The position numbers and the translations under genes are program-made. A stretch of 64,000 bases of DNA, taken from assembly GCF_030162935.1 (NCBI RefSeq), contig NZ_JASAUZ010000056.1, positions 1 to 64,000 on the forward strand, given 5' to 3'. This document shows, one piece after another, positions 52,591-61,583 of the stretch. Each line of letters begins with the position of its first letter. Position 1 is the stretch's first letter. The stretch is from Comamonas halotolerans. Lineage in GTDB: Bacteria > Pseudomonadota > Gammaproteobacteria > Burkholderiales > Burkholderiaceae_C. Under the pieces are notes generated by a model. That model searched no databases and was not told where the DNA came from. It saw only the letters and a list, made by a program, of their open reading frames with translations.

Positions 52591-52686
52591 GGAAGGCAAC
52601 CGTACCCGGTGGTGCGGCCGGGCTTCAAACCCGGTGGAGGGTGTTAGCCACTCTCGGGTTGGTTCGACTCCAGCTGCTTTCCGCCA
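52591..52686 (+). tRNA. selC: Selenocysteine tRNA, tRNA-Sec (anticodon UCA)
   Basis: A 96-base tRNA with the Sec hallmarks: an 8-bp acceptor stem (GGAAGGCA with TGCTTTCC, one G-U pair), a long D stem, anticodon stem CCGGG/CCCGG enclosing CTTCAAA so that the anticodon is TCA, and a long variable arm. It has a T arm with GGTTCGACTCC and an encoded CCA at 52684-52686, the E. coli selC layout. It is charged with serine, converted by SelA and delivered by SelB. A possible -10 (TAGAAT at 52572-52577) lies just upstream, with no good -35. Confidence 0.97.
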
Positions 52687-52710
52687 GATTCAGGGTTCCA
52701 TGGAACTCTT

Positions 52711-52733
52711 AAAAGCCCCGCAAGGGGCTTTTT
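52711..52733 (+). terminator. Intrinsic terminator of tRNA-Sec
   Basis: Stem AAAGCCCC/GGGGCTTT with a short loop, continuing into a T-run, about 25 bases after the tRNA. Confidence 0.88.
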
Positions 52734-52915
52734 CATTGATAAGCACATCAGCTTTTGGCTTTTACGCCTATCAACTGCCCACTCATTTTGGCCGTAGGAG
52801 AGAACATGGACGAACGGCTGGAAAGCCACTCCAAGCCCCGTTGACTGAAACTGATTGCGCATAAATTTAGAAAGCGAATCACCCATATTCGTCTCTGAAG
52901 TGATCTGACTTCGCA

Positions 52916-53110
52916 TCAATCGCTTCTATTGCTTCCTCGTATCCATCCATACCAGATGAAAGCACAGGTCGGGATGGCAAGGCAAACATTGGCCAAGTGA
53001 TCGCCCCAACCTCCGTCGCTAAATAGTGCCGAGATCAAGCCCACAATCGTCAGCACCCCGAGTGCGGTTGGCGCCATCCAAAGAGACAAAGTTTGTGAAG
53101 AACGACTCAT
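52916..53110 (-). CDS. Small inner-membrane protein linked to PepSY gene, 64 residues
   Basis: Two hydrophobic helices make up most of this small protein (about 12-30 and 42-57). Its ATG overlaps the stop of the upstream PepSY gene in ATGA, which fixes the start and implies coupled translation; a longer upstream frame is rejected. I do not recognise the family. Small membrane proteins of this kind are common beside PepSY proteins in siderophore-uptake operons, so a helper role is inferred. Confidence 0.72.
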   Translation of the reverse strand: MSRSSQTLSLWMAPTALGVLTIVGLISALFSDGGWGDHLANVCLAIPTCAFIWYGWIRGSNRSD

Positions 53111-54252
53111 GCAGCACTTCCCTCGGTTTGGGCCACGGACAGTGACTCCTTCTTCGACTGCCGATGCTTGTTCCACCAAAGATATAGACCGCTGCCTAGA
53201 ACGATGATGCTGGCAATATCGAGTAGCGCCCAGATAATTTGCATGGCCCTTCCACCATAGTCACCAAAGTGAAGCGGTTGGGATAAGAGCAGTGCCGTTA
53301 AGTACCAAGGCAGTGTGGGGGCTGCAGTGATCTGGCCATTTTGGGCATCCACCAAGACAGGTTGTAACAGCTTGGATGTCAGAGGCTCATTCCCGTGCAT
53401 GAAGAAGGCGTAGTGATGCGGGCTTGAAAAAGCCGTACCCGGGAAGGCAACAAAAGACAGCTGCGAATCAGGTAGCTCTTTCATGGCTGCATCCATGGCT
53501 GACTGTAGTGACGCGCGCTGCTCAACAGGAGTGACTGGCTGACCTTGATAAGGGGCAACCAATGCACTGAGCTGATCATGCTGCCAGTACTTGATCATCA
53601 AATCTGCCCAGGTGTTGACCATGCCAGTGGCTCCCACAACGAACAGCCAGACAAGCGTCACGATGCCCAACAAATTATGTAGATCCAGCCACTTGATATG
53701 TGCGCGACGATTCCGGCGAACCGTTCCAAACTCCAATTTGCGCATGAATGGCGCGTAGAGCACCACGCCACTGACAATTGCGATCAATAGCAAGAGCCCC
53801 ATGAATCCCAAAAACAGCTTGCCAGGCAATCCTGCGAATAAATCAACATGCAGTTTCAACATTACCCACATGAAACCTTGATCAAATCGCGGCTGAGCAA
53901 GGATTTCAGCAGTGCGTGCATCCACCGCCACCGAGCGAAAATCATCAGTTGGATCAGGTGTCGGTGTCAGAGTTACGAACCAAATATTGGGATCATCTTC
54001 TGCGTTAGAAATGTATTGAACAACACGCTCCGGATGCTGAGCATGGGCTACGGCAATGACCTCATCGACATTGGCACGTTTTGTATCTGGGGGCAATTGC
54101 GGAGCCTCAACTTCCGTCCCGAGCAAATGCCCTATCTCATGATGGAATATCAACGGCAAGCCGGTGAGACACAGCAGAAGCATGAACACTGTGCATACAA
54201 GACTGCTCCACTTGTGCAGCCATGCCCAGATCTTGATGGTTCGATTCTGCAT
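53107..54252 (-). CDS. PepSY-associated transmembrane protein
   Basis: The 381-residue protein has the PepSY_TM layout: an N-terminal helix after WLHKWSSLVCTVF, a periplasmic PepSY region, and three further helices with histidines (HLLG, HVDLFAG, LHNLLG) that may bind haem or iron. Proteins of this family act with TonB receptors in siderophore uptake, several as ferric-siderophore reductases. It starts 5 bases after the receptor stop and overlaps the small membrane gene, so the three form one operon. Confidence 0.9.
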   Translation of the reverse strand: MQNRTIKIWAWLHKWSSLVCTVFMLLLCLTGLPLIFHHEIGHLLGTEVEAPQLPPDTKRANVDEVIAVAHAQHPERVVQYISNAEDDPNIWFVTLTPTPDPTDDFRSVAVDARTAEILAQPRFDQGFMWVMLKLHVDLFAGLPGKLFLGFMGLLLLIAIVSGVVLYAPFMRKLEFGTVRRNRRAHIKWLDLHNLLGIVTLVWLFVVGATGMVNTWADLMIKYWQHDQLSALVAPYQGQPVTPVEQRASLQSAMDAAMKELPDSQLSFVAFPGTAFSSPHHYAFFMHGNEPLTSKLLQPVLVDAQNGQITAAPTLPWYLTALLLSQPLHFGDYGGRAMQIIWALLDIASIIVLGSGLYLWWNKHRQSKKESLSVAQTEGSAA

Positions 54253-54257
54253 AGCTG

Positions 54258-56447
54258 TTAGAACGTATATTTGGCAGACAGCAACACGCTGCGAGGTGCG
54301 CCGTAGGTGTACTGGCTTGTCGCACTGAAAAATGCTCTGTAACTCTTGTCAAACACATTGTTGATGTTCAACTGCGCTGACAATTGCGGGGAGAACTCAT
54401 AGCGAGCCATCAGGTTAAACAGTGCATATGAGGGCTCGTTAATGCGCTTCATCTGCTTGAGTGGATTCTCAGCAGTTGTGTAAGTTGCCGATTGCCATGT
54501 GAGGCCAGCGCCCAAAGTGAGAGCATTTAACGAACCATTTAATCGGTAGGTGCTAAACAAGCGCAGCATCTTCCGTGGATTCATCGTGTTCACTTGTTTG
54601 CCTTCAGCATCGCGCACAGAAAACTGTGTGTAGCCAGCACTGAGATTCCAGCCTGGTTTCAACTGCCCTGTCACCTCAATCTCGGCCCCCTTGCTTTTCG
54701 CTCCCTGTGTTGCGCGATAGGCTGTCTCAGGTACACCGCCCAAGCCCGGAATCGTTTCGGTTGTGGCCTGAGCCAAATTGTTCTGTCGAATCTGAAAGAC
54801 AGCAGCGGATGCATTGAGCTTTCCATCAAAGAACTCCCCCTTGATGCCCGTCTCGATACTTTTACCCAATATTGGATCAAGATAACGACCATTGATGTCG
54901 CGCTCTTTTTGTGGCTTGAATATGTCCGTGTAGCTGGCATACAGCGACAGGGAATCATTCAGGTCATACACCACGCCCGCGTATGGCGTGAACTCACTGT
55001 TATGGCGAATGCTGTATACGCTGGCAAAAATATCATCGCCCGACTTGCGATAGTTGGTGAGACGTGCTCCCAAAATAATCCTGAGCTGATCTGTCAAGCC
55101 CCAACGTGAGGCCAGGTAAACTGACTGCTGCTCAGTCACACTGCTGCCATAGTAGGAAAGGCTTCCCCACACTGGCTCTTGCCAGGATGCATCCCAGTCA
55201 TTGAAGTCAGGAGCCATGGCTCCTTGTGCGCTTCGGCTGTCTGAATTGAACCTCTGCTTTGAGTACGAATAGCCCAAGGACAAGTCGTGCTTGCGCCCAA
55301 AGAGTTGAAATGGTCCTGCAGCTTGGACACTGAAATCGTCCTGCTCAGTGTTCACTTTGTAAGAGCCTGGCCACGCGTACATGCCTAGCCCACTGGAAGC
55401 ATTCGGGCTTCCCATCAAATAGAGCAGGCGGGAATCTGCTTCACGATTCCCTCGGGCGTAATTGATATCGAGCTTCCAGCCCTCGCCCATTTTTTGCTCA
55501 AGGCCTGCGAAATAGGTTTGATAGGAAGTGTCCCAACGCGTCCAGTCTGCAGACGTAGTCTTGGAGCGGCTCCAGTCTGTGGATGAGCCATCGTCATACC
55601 AGGCTGGCAAGCCTCCCCACATCGTGCCTTGGGGACTCGTTTTTTGACGGCTCAAACCTGCACGCAACATTGTGCTTGACGTCAGATCAGCCTCGACTGT
55701 GGCGAAAATGGTCTGCGACTTATTTCTCAACAAATCAACCCAGCTGTCTGCCTGAGAGTGTTCGCCAACAATGCGTGCTCGCAATGTCCTGGCCTCGTTC
55801 AGAGGTGTGCTGATATCAAATAACGCGCGCCTTTGTGACCAATTTCCTATATCCAATTCAACGCTGCCAGTCAGCACATCGCTCATTGCACGCTTTCGCA
55901 CCAGATTGACTGAAGCAGATGGGTCACCCGTTCCTGATGTCAACCCTGTGGAACCTCGAACGACTTCCACTCGGTCATACATGGCAAGACTGCTAAATAG
56001 CTCGCCTGAACTCCAAGCCTGATCCCAGGTAGTGGGAACTCCGTCAATCATTAGTGTGTTCAGATCGAAACCCCGTGCCGTGAATTGGCCTCTGTGAGTT
56101 TCATAGCGATTTACAAAGATGCCGGTCGCCTGATTCAGAACGTCTGTGATGTTCTGCATCTTTTGGTCTTCCATCTGCTGAGATGTGAAGACAGTCAAAG
56201 ACTGTGGTGTTTCTCGAATGCTCAATCCCAGAGGAGTCGAGACCTTGCTAGTTCCACTTGATGTGTATTGGCCTGTGCCCTCCGTGGCATTGAGCGCAGA
56301 GTCTGATGCTGAGCTTGCCTCGACCTGCACCTCTGGAAGAACTGGAGAAACTGACTGCGCCAGTACAGCACCAGAAGGTGCTAAAGCAATGCACATGCAT
56401 ACCGGATGGCTCACCAACCGGCGCAGAGCAAATTTTTTCTGAATCAT
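54258..56447 (-). CDS. TonB-dependent siderophore receptor
   Basis: The 729-residue outer-membrane receptor has a signal peptide (cleavage near VLAQ, about 31) and a plug domain with the RETPQSLTV and QATGIFVNRYE segments typical of ferric-siderophore receptors. A 22-strand barrel ends in the C-terminal aromatic YTF. It imports an iron-siderophore complex with energy from TonB. A Fur-like box lies about 80 bases upstream. The substrate cannot be told from sequence; it resembles the FpvA/FecA-like siderophore group. Confidence 0.93.
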   Translation of the reverse strand: MIQKKFALRRLVSHPVCMCIALAPSGAVLAQSVSPVLPEVQVEASSASDSALNATEGTGQYTSSGTSKVSTPLGLSIRETPQSLTVFTSQQMEDQKMQNITDVLNQATGIFVNRYETHRGQFTARGFDLNTLMIDGVPTTWDQAWSSGELFSSLAMYDRVEVVRGSTGLTSGTGDPSASVNLVRKRAMSDVLTGSVELDIGNWSQRRALFDISTPLNEARTLRARIVGEHSQADSWVDLLRNKSQTIFATVEADLTSSTMLRAGLSRQKTSPQGTMWGGLPAWYDDGSSTDWSRSKTTSADWTRWDTSYQTYFAGLEQKMGEGWKLDINYARGNREADSRLLYLMGSPNASSGLGMYAWPGSYKVNTEQDDFSVQAAGPFQLFGRKHDLSLGYSYSKQRFNSDSRSAQGAMAPDFNDWDASWQEPVWGSLSYYGSSVTEQQSVYLASRWGLTDQLRIILGARLTNYRKSGDDIFASVYSIRHNSEFTPYAGVVYDLNDSLSLYASYTDIFKPQKERDINGRYLDPILGKSIETGIKGEFFDGKLNASAAVFQIRQNNLAQATTETIPGLGGVPETAYRATQGAKSKGAEIEVTGQLKPGWNLSAGYTQFSVRDAEGKQVNTMNPRKMLRLFSTYRLNGSLNALTLGAGLTWQSATYTTAENPLKQMKRINEPSYALFNLMARYEFSPQLSAQLNINNVFDKSYRAFFSATSQYTYGAPRSVLLSAKYTF

Positions 56448-56523
56448 GAATGACCTTGATTTTTCACCAAACTCCGTTGCTGGCTATTGCTTCAAACGAC
56501 GAAATTGGTTGCCTCTAGTAATT

Positions 56524-56542
56524 AACAATAATTATCATTATT
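56524..56542 (-). promoter_or_regulatory. Fur box upstream of the TonB receptor
   Basis: On the minus strand AATAATGATAATTATTGTT matches 15 of 19 positions of the E. coli Fur consensus GATAATGATAATCATTATC. Iron-loaded Fur should repress the receptor-PepSY operon from here. Confidence 0.8.
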
Positions 56543-57028
56543 ATTCAAAATTCAAAGCATCATTCATAAACCATTCTTTGAACGCAGTTTCACAACGGTT
56601 GATGGGGTACCTTGCCACCGCATCCGTCCAGCAATGTCTGCACAGCACACTGCATAGTTCTCCGCCGAGATGAATGATGGGCAAGCGTTTACAGTTGCTT
56701 GGCAGGAGCATCCGGGACTTTGAGCTAACTCGATCACGTGCTCAATGTGCTTGTCTGGGCGGGCTTAGTCCCTGCTAACTTAGCAGCCAGCACACCGAGT
56801 TTGCTGATTCAAATTTGTGGACCTATCGAATGCTTCTATCCAACTGTTTCGCACAAGCCCTTCCAGCCCTCACAGGACACTGTGTTTCCTGCTCCGATAT
56901 CGCGCATAACCGCAAGCTGCTATCCACCCCTTAACTGGCGCACAATGATGGTTTGCATGTGCTCTGCATGCCTCATCTTTCCGTGTGCAAATCACTTTTC
57001 TGTGCTGCGTGCAGCCTCTGAAATCACC
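56543..57028. other. Intergenic region upstream of selD
   Basis: Nearly 490 bases with no gene I can support. An open frame runs through part of it in phase with selD, but its composition is unlike the flanking genes and no ribosome site supports an upstream start. The selD promoter must lie here, but I could not pin it down. Confidence 0.5.
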
Positions 57029-58096
57029 ATGACACAAGCTCCTGAAACTACCGTATCCACTCCCCGTCTCACATCTTTGTCGCATGGTGGAGGCTGTGGT
57101 TGCAAGATTGCCCCGGGCGTGCTGGCCAAATTGATTGGTCAAAGCACTTTGCCCAAACAGTTTTTCCCAGACTTGCTGGTAGGAACAGAGACTGCCGATG
57201 ACGCAGCGGTCTACCGCATCAATGACGAACAGGCGATTGTCGCCACCACTGACTTCTTCATGCCGATCGTGGATGATCCGCGTGATTTCGGGCGTATTGC
57301 TGCCACCAATGCGCTCAGTGACATCTATGCCATGGGTGGCTCCCCCCTGATGGCATTGGCAATTGTGGGCATGCCTATCAATGTGCTGCCCCATGAGACC
57401 ATCGCGGCCATTTTGGATGGCGGTGCCTCAATCTGTCAGGAAGCAGGCATTCCTTTGGCTGGCGGGCACTCCATTGATTCTGTTGAGCCCATCTATGGCC
57501 TTGTCGGCATTGGCATCGTCAACCCCAAGCACATGAAGCGCAATGCCGACGCCAAGGCCGGTGACGTTCTGATTCTGGGTAAACCTCTGGGCGTGGGCAT
57601 CTTGTCAGCCGCGCTGAAGAAGAATCTTCTGGATGATGTCGGCTACCAATCCATGGTTGCGGCTACCACCAAACTCAACCGCCCCGGTGCTGACCTGTCA
57701 AAGCTCAGCGGTGTGCATGCCTTGACTGATGTAACGGGTTTTGGCCTGTTGGGGCACAGTCTGGAGCTGGCCCGCGGTGCCCAGCTCACCACCCATCTGG
57801 ATGCCAAGCGACTACCTCTTCTACCTAATGTGCTGGAGATGGCGGAACAAGGCATCATTACCGGCGCTTCAGGCCGAAACTGGACTTCATACGGTGAAGC
57901 GGTAAAGCTGGCATCCCATATCACTGATGCACAACGCGCTCTGCTGACTGACCCTCAGACCTCTGGTGGCTTGCTAGTATCTTGCTCGCCCGACGCCGTA
58001 GAGCAAGTGCTGGATATTTTCAGCCGCCATGGTTTTGACGAAGCGGCCATCATCGGTCATATGCAAGCAGGTGCCCCAGAAGTACACGTCGCTTAA
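57029..58096 (+). CDS. selD: Selenophosphate synthetase (selenide, water dikinase)
   Basis: The 355-residue enzyme makes selenophosphate from selenide and ATP. The Gly-rich loop GGGCGCKI carries Cys23 and Lys26, equivalent to catalytic Cys17 and Lys20 of E. coli, so this is the Cys form and not a selenoprotein. Later motifs include DDAAVY, TTDFFMP and LTDPQTSGG. I use the ATG at 57029, which gives the normal length; the open frame extends 97 codons further upstream without support. Its product serves both SelA (Sec) and SelU (tRNA). A terminator follows. Confidence 0.95.
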   Translation: MTQAPETTVSTPRLTSLSHGGGCGCKIAPGVLAKLIGQSTLPKQFFPDLLVGTETADDAAVYRINDEQAIVATTDFFMPIVDDPRDFGRIAATNALSDIYAMGGSPLMALAIVGMPINVLPHETIAAILDGGASICQEAGIPLAGGHSIDSVEPIYGLVGIGIVNPKHMKRNADAKAGDVLILGKPLGVGILSAALKKNLLDDVGYQSMVAATTKLNRPGADLSKLSGVHALTDVTGFGLLGHSLELARGAQLTTHLDAKRLPLLPNVLEMAEQGIITGASGRNWTSYGEAVKLASHITDAQRALLTDPQTSGGLLVSCSPDAVEQVLDIFSRHGFDEAAIIGHMQAGAPEVHVA

Positions 58097-58118
58097 CCAC
58101 AAAGATATTGCACAAATA

Positions 58119-58152
58119 AAAGGCCCCTACTCTTTCGAGCAAGGGCCTTTTT
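58119..58152 (+). terminator. Intrinsic terminator of selD
   Basis: Stem AAAGGCCC/GGGCCTTT (58119-58126 and 58143-58150) followed by a T-run. Confidence 0.85.
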
Positions 58153-58163
58153 CCTCGAGCTTC

Positions 58164-58189
58164 AAACGCTGGCACTTAAGCCAGCGTTT
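58164..58189 (-). terminator. Hairpin overlapping the stop codon of the small gene at 58176
   Basis: A perfect 10-bp stem (58164-58173 with 58180-58189) around ACTTAA. On the minus strand the loop contains the stop codon of the 77-residue gene. The T-run after it is short (GTTTG), so it may be a weak terminator or an mRNA 3' end stabiliser. Confidence 0.55.
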
Positions 58190-58409
58190 TGTACTTCATC
58201 CAATGACTGGCTTGCTCCAGTGCATAGGCCACTGCGCTCTCTGCTGTTTCGAAAACTGGAGCAAAGGTAAAAAAGCGCTGGCTGCGTGCAGCGCCTTCTC
58301 CGCTGTCGATACTCAGTTGAGAAACAAAACCGGCCCCTTCCGCCTGCTGTGCTTTGGGCACAAACGTAAAACGATCCATGGTGATGTGTTGTGGGTGGAC
58401 GTTTTCCAT
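58176..58409 (-). CDS. Small protein of unknown function, 77 residues
   Basis: I do not recognise a family. The protein is soluble, with no signal or membrane helix. It has a beta-rich middle (FVSQLSIDSG, RFFTFAPVFET) and a C-terminal helix (AESAVAYALEQASHWMKYKTLA). The ATG at 58409 is preceded by AAGGAAG at a suitable distance, which supports a real gene. It converges on selD, and its stop codon sits in the loop of a hairpin. Confidence 0.65.
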   Translation of the reverse strand: MENVHPQHITMDRFTFVPKAQQAEGAGFVSQLSIDSGEGAARSQRFFTFAPVFETAESAVAYALEQASHWMKYKTLA

Positions 58410-58686
58410 CTTCTCAATCTTCCTTTGCAATTTGGCGAATCAGCACCAATACATAGCCGTCCCGGCCATGCCGTACATTAGTCTTTCAAGTGATGACGCA
58501 AGCATAAATGGGGGCTGTGTCAGTGCTGTGACATAAAAAAGGAGCAACTGGTGTAGGTGTTTCTTGCACATCCAGCATGAAACATCCTTGAATGCTTGAC
58601 TCGCAACATCTAGTGCTCATAAAAAGAAGTAATTGCCCCACGCATTCAACCGTGACACAGAAAGGGAGCGAGCATCAACTACGCTG

Positions 58687-60057
58687 TCACGTCTGGGCGG
58701 CGTCAGAAAGAGGACTCTGGAGGCCCAGAACAATCCGGCAATTCACCAGCCAGTCTTCCACAATCACTTCAAGCGGGTTCTGGGGTTTGAGCAATTGCGG
58801 CCACTGTCGGATACAGGCCTCAACGCAGCTCTCCACTTGCCACAGAGCTTCTTTGTTGATCAACACCATCTCTGCCATGCTGCTGGGCTCCTCTTCAAAC
58901 ATCTTCAGCCAGTCAGCTTGCTGGAGGGGGTGAGAGCCGGACTCGGCCAACGCCTTTTCGAGACTCTGCATACGCATATCCACATAAGACACCGCAGCAG
59001 CCCCGTGCATGCTTTGCCATGCTTCAGGCAACTGTCGCTTGCTTACCTCCCAAGTCTTCATCACCGCAGCCAAGGTGGCCACCACCTGACGTACTTCGGA
59101 ACTGGTATGCGCAACACCCCCTGTTGTGGAGACCTCAGTTTCCGTCAGCAATGCATGTACATGCTTCAGCAGCTCGTCATCAAAACGGCGGTGGTTCATG
59201 CGCAGCATCAGCGACAGACGCTGCGCGGGCATGTCTGTGAACTTGCTGTAGAAAGCGGACACGACTTCCGCCAGCATCAGAATCCGCCCCCATGGAGAAA
59301 TGGCAGCAGCTTTGACATGCCGGGGATAACCGCTACCGTCCAAGCGCTCGTGGTGTTCCAGCACCGCATCCTCTGCACGGCGCGAATACACCCCTGTTTC
59401 GCGCACCACCAGCATGGCAGTTATGGAATGCGCTGCCAATTGCTTGCGCTCTTGCGCAGTGAGCTTGTGCGAAGCATTGGTCCAGCTCGGCGGCATGTAG
59501 AGCATGCCGACGTCATGCAGCATTGCCGCTGCAGCCAGCTCAGCGCAATCATTCAAAGAAAGGCGCTGCTTCACCGCCAGGAAGACGGCGGTCATCATCA
59601 TCAGCACACTGTGTTCAAACAACTGCGGCAGCTGCGCGCGCATCACCGTGATTTTGAAGCTGGCCTGTTGAGGCCAGGGCATGTGCTCCAGCACCTTCAG
59701 CACCATGTGTTGCTGCGTCCCCAGATGCGATGACAGCTGACGCCCCAGCAACGAGGATTCAGACAAAAGCATGACCATCGCTTTCAGGCTGGCAATATCC
59801 ACCGGGTGCTGGGCTTTCAGACACTGATCAATCGGCGCCATCAAGCGATGCAGGCGCAGCCGCTCATACAAGCGATGATCAATCCGTATCCCGGCATCCA
59901 GCAATTTCAAACCACTGGAGGCATAGATAGCTGAGCCAGCCACGACTTCTTGCCTGGTAGCCATTTGAGAGACGGCCTGCAAGAAATTCGGGTCGTTGAT
60001 CAACGATGGACTGCTGAGTCCTTGCACTTCTTCTATGTCTGCTGGCACTGACTGCAT
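58687..60057 (-). CDS. HD-GYP domain protein (cyclic-di-GMP phosphodiesterase)
   Basis: The 456-residue protein has an HD-GYP domain in the middle (about 140-300): MLHDVGML (HD metal ligands), HSITAML, and EHHERLDGSGYP, which carries the GYP motif. The key residues are present, so it is probably active in breaking c-di-GMP down to pGpG or GMP. The N- and C-terminal parts are helical and match no sensor domain I recognise; there is no receiver domain. It is a third c-di-GMP gene in this window, unlinked to the other two. Confidence 0.9.
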   Translation of the reverse strand: MQSVPADIEEVQGLSSPSLINDPNFLQAVSQMATRQEVVAGSAIYASSGLKLLDAGIRIDHRLYERLRLHRLMAPIDQCLKAQHPVDIASLKAMVMLLSESSLLGRQLSSHLGTQQHMVLKVLEHMPWPQQASFKITVMRAQLPQLFEHSVLMMMTAVFLAVKQRLSLNDCAELAAAAMLHDVGMLYMPPSWTNASHKLTAQERKQLAAHSITAMLVVRETGVYSRRAEDAVLEHHERLDGSGYPRHVKAAAISPWGRILMLAEVVSAFYSKFTDMPAQRLSLMLRMNHRRFDDELLKHVHALLTETEVSTTGGVAHTSSEVRQVVATLAAVMKTWEVSKRQLPEAWQSMHGAAAVSYVDMRMQSLEKALAESGSHPLQQADWLKMFEEEPSSMAEMVLINKEALWQVESCVEACIRQWPQLLKPQNPLEVIVEDWLVNCRIVLGLQSPLSDAAQT

Positions 60058-60105
60058 GTTCTGCGCTGGAGTTATAACTGGCTTGATACTAGTGGATTCA
60101 GTGCA

Positions 60106-60134
60106 ACAAAAAGCCCACCTATGCAGGTGGGCTT
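60106..60134 (-). terminator. Intrinsic terminator of scoAB
   Basis: A perfect 10-bp stem AAGCCCACCT/AGGTGGGCTT (60111-60120 and 60125-60134), followed on the minus strand by TTTG. Confidence 0.85.
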
Positions 60135-60157
60135 GCGTAAGACAAGTACGACGCTAC

Positions 60158-60796
60158 TCAGCGCAGCAGCGTAACCCCCGTTTTGCTTTGTATCTCTTCA
60201 AAGCTCACGCCATCTGCCAGCTCCACCAGCTTCAGCCCTTCTGGCGTCACATCCATCACACCCAAGTCAGTAATGATGCGATCCACCACACCTACACCTG
60301 TCAAAGGCAAGGTGCAGGCAGGCAGGATTTTGAGATCGGTAGAGCCGTCTTTTTTCTTGGCCACGTGTTCCATCAGCACAATCACGCGCTTCACACCGGC
60401 TACCAAGTCCATGGCTCCCCCCATGCCCTTGACCATCTTGCCTGGAATCATCCAGTTGGCCAGATCTCCCTTTTCACTGACCTGCATGGCACCCAGAATT
60501 GACAAATTGATCTTGCCACCGCGAATCATGGCAAACGACTGATCACTGCCAAAGATGGACGAGCCGGCAATCGTGGTCACGGTCTGCTTGCCCGCGTTGA
60601 TCAGATCAGCATCGACCTGATCTTCTGTGGGAAACGGGCCAATGCCCAGCATGCCGTTTTCCGATTGCAGCCACACTTCCTTGTCACCAGTGTGATTGGC
60701 TACCAAGGTAGGGATACCAATTCCCAGGTTGACATAGAAACCATCTTCCAGCTCTTGTGCCGCACGCGCGGCCATTTGGTCTTGCGTCCAAGGCAT
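60158..60796 (-). CDS. scoB: 3-Oxoacid CoA-transferase subunit B
   Basis: The 212-residue beta subunit has the catalytic glutamate in [10 protein letters not shown] and the GGAMDLV segment of family I CoA transferases. With subunit A it moves CoA from succinyl-CoA to acetoacetate or another 3-ketoacid so that ketone bodies can be used. The ATG at 60796 comes one base after the scoA stop; a longer frame overlaps scoA and is rejected. Confidence 0.94.
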   Translation of the reverse strand: MPWTQDQMAARAAQELEDGFYVNLGIGIPTLVANHTGDKEVWLQSENGMLGIGPFPTEDQVDADLINAGKQTVTTIAGSSIFGSDQSFAMIRGGKINLSILGAMQVSEKGDLANWMIPGKMVKGMGGAMDLVAGVKRVIVLMEHVAKKKDGSTDLKILPACTLPLTGVGVVDRIITDLGVMDVTPEGLKLVELADGVSFEEIQSKTGVTLLR

Positions 60797-60797
60797 A

Positions 60798-61505
60798 TCA
60801 GGCTCCTGCTTTCTCGGTGATGGTACGTTTTTCGATGCGTTTTTCGGGATTCGGGTTGTGGACGATGCGGTGCACATAAATGCCCGGCAGGTGAACATCA
60901 TCAGGCGCAATCTCACCCACTTCGACGATTTCTTCCACCTCCACAATGCAAACCTTGCCTGCCGTCGCAGCTGCAGGGTTGAAGTTACGTGCTGTCAGAC
61001 GAAATTGCAGATTGCCGCTTTTGTCTGCACGATGCGCCTTGACCAGCGACACATCAGTGACGATGGAGCGCTCCATCACGTAAGTCTCACCATCAAACTC
61101 ACGCAGTTCCTTGCCTTCAGCAACCATGGTGCCCACACCCGTCTTGGTGAAGAACGCAGGAATGCCTGCGCCACCAGCGCGCAGCTTTTCTGCCAGGGTA
61201 CCTTGGGGTGTGAACTCCAGCTCAAGCTCTCCCGCCAGATACTGGCGCTCAAACTCTTTGTTCTCTCCCACGTAGGAAGAAATCATTTTTTTGATCTGCC
61301 TCGTCTCCAGCAGCTTGCCCAGGCCAAAGCCATCTACACCAGCATTGTTTGACACCACAGTGAGGTCTTTGACACCACTGTCGCGCAGAGCATCAATCAA
61401 CGCTTCAGGAATGCCACACAGGCCAAAGCCGCCAACGGCCAGCAATTGACCATCCGCCACCACGCCTTCCAACGCGGCCGTGGCCGAAGGATAGAGTTTT
61501 TTCAC
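60798..61505 (-). CDS. scoA: 3-Oxoacid CoA-transferase subunit A
   Basis: The 235-residue alpha subunit has the [10 protein letters not shown] motif (CoA-transferase signature 1, 25-34) and the GAGIPAFFT segment. It forms a heteromer with the scoB product. An AAGGAG ribosome site precedes the ATG. The gene is divergent from a PAS-LuxR regulator across a 78-base gap containing a dyad. Confidence 0.94.
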   Translation of the reverse strand: MKKLYPSATAALEGVVADGQLLAVGGFGLCGIPEALIDALRDSGVKDLTVVSNNAGVDGFGLGKLLETRQIKKMISSYVGENKEFERQYLAGELELEFTPQGTLAEKLRAGGAGIPAFFTKTGVGTMVAEGKELREFDGETYVMERSIVTDVSLVKAHRADKSGNLQFRLTARNFNPAAATAGKVCIVEVEEIVEVGEIAPDDVHLPGIYVHRIVHNPNPEKRIEKRTITEKAGA

Positions 61506-61539
61506 GTTGTCTCCTTGTTTGCTATCGCTGCTTCATAAG

Positions 61540-61565
61540 ATACTACTTAACCACGTACGTAGTAT
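61540..61565. promoter_or_regulatory. Nested dyad between scoA and the LuxR-type regulator
   Basis: The arms ATACTAC (61540-61546) and GTAGTAT (61559-61565) form a perfect outer dyad. Inside and overlapping it is a 14-base near-palindrome ACCACGTACGTAGT (61550-61563) centred on ACGTACGT. It lies in the shared promoter gap and is the likely binding site of the adjacent regulator. Confidence 0.6.
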
Positions 61566-61583
61566 TTCCTAAAGAGTTGCACC

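Noticed and set aside
56446-56673. Small gene of 75 codons divergent from the TonB receptor
   Set aside because: It runs through the Fur box and AT-rich promoter region and lacks a ribosome site.
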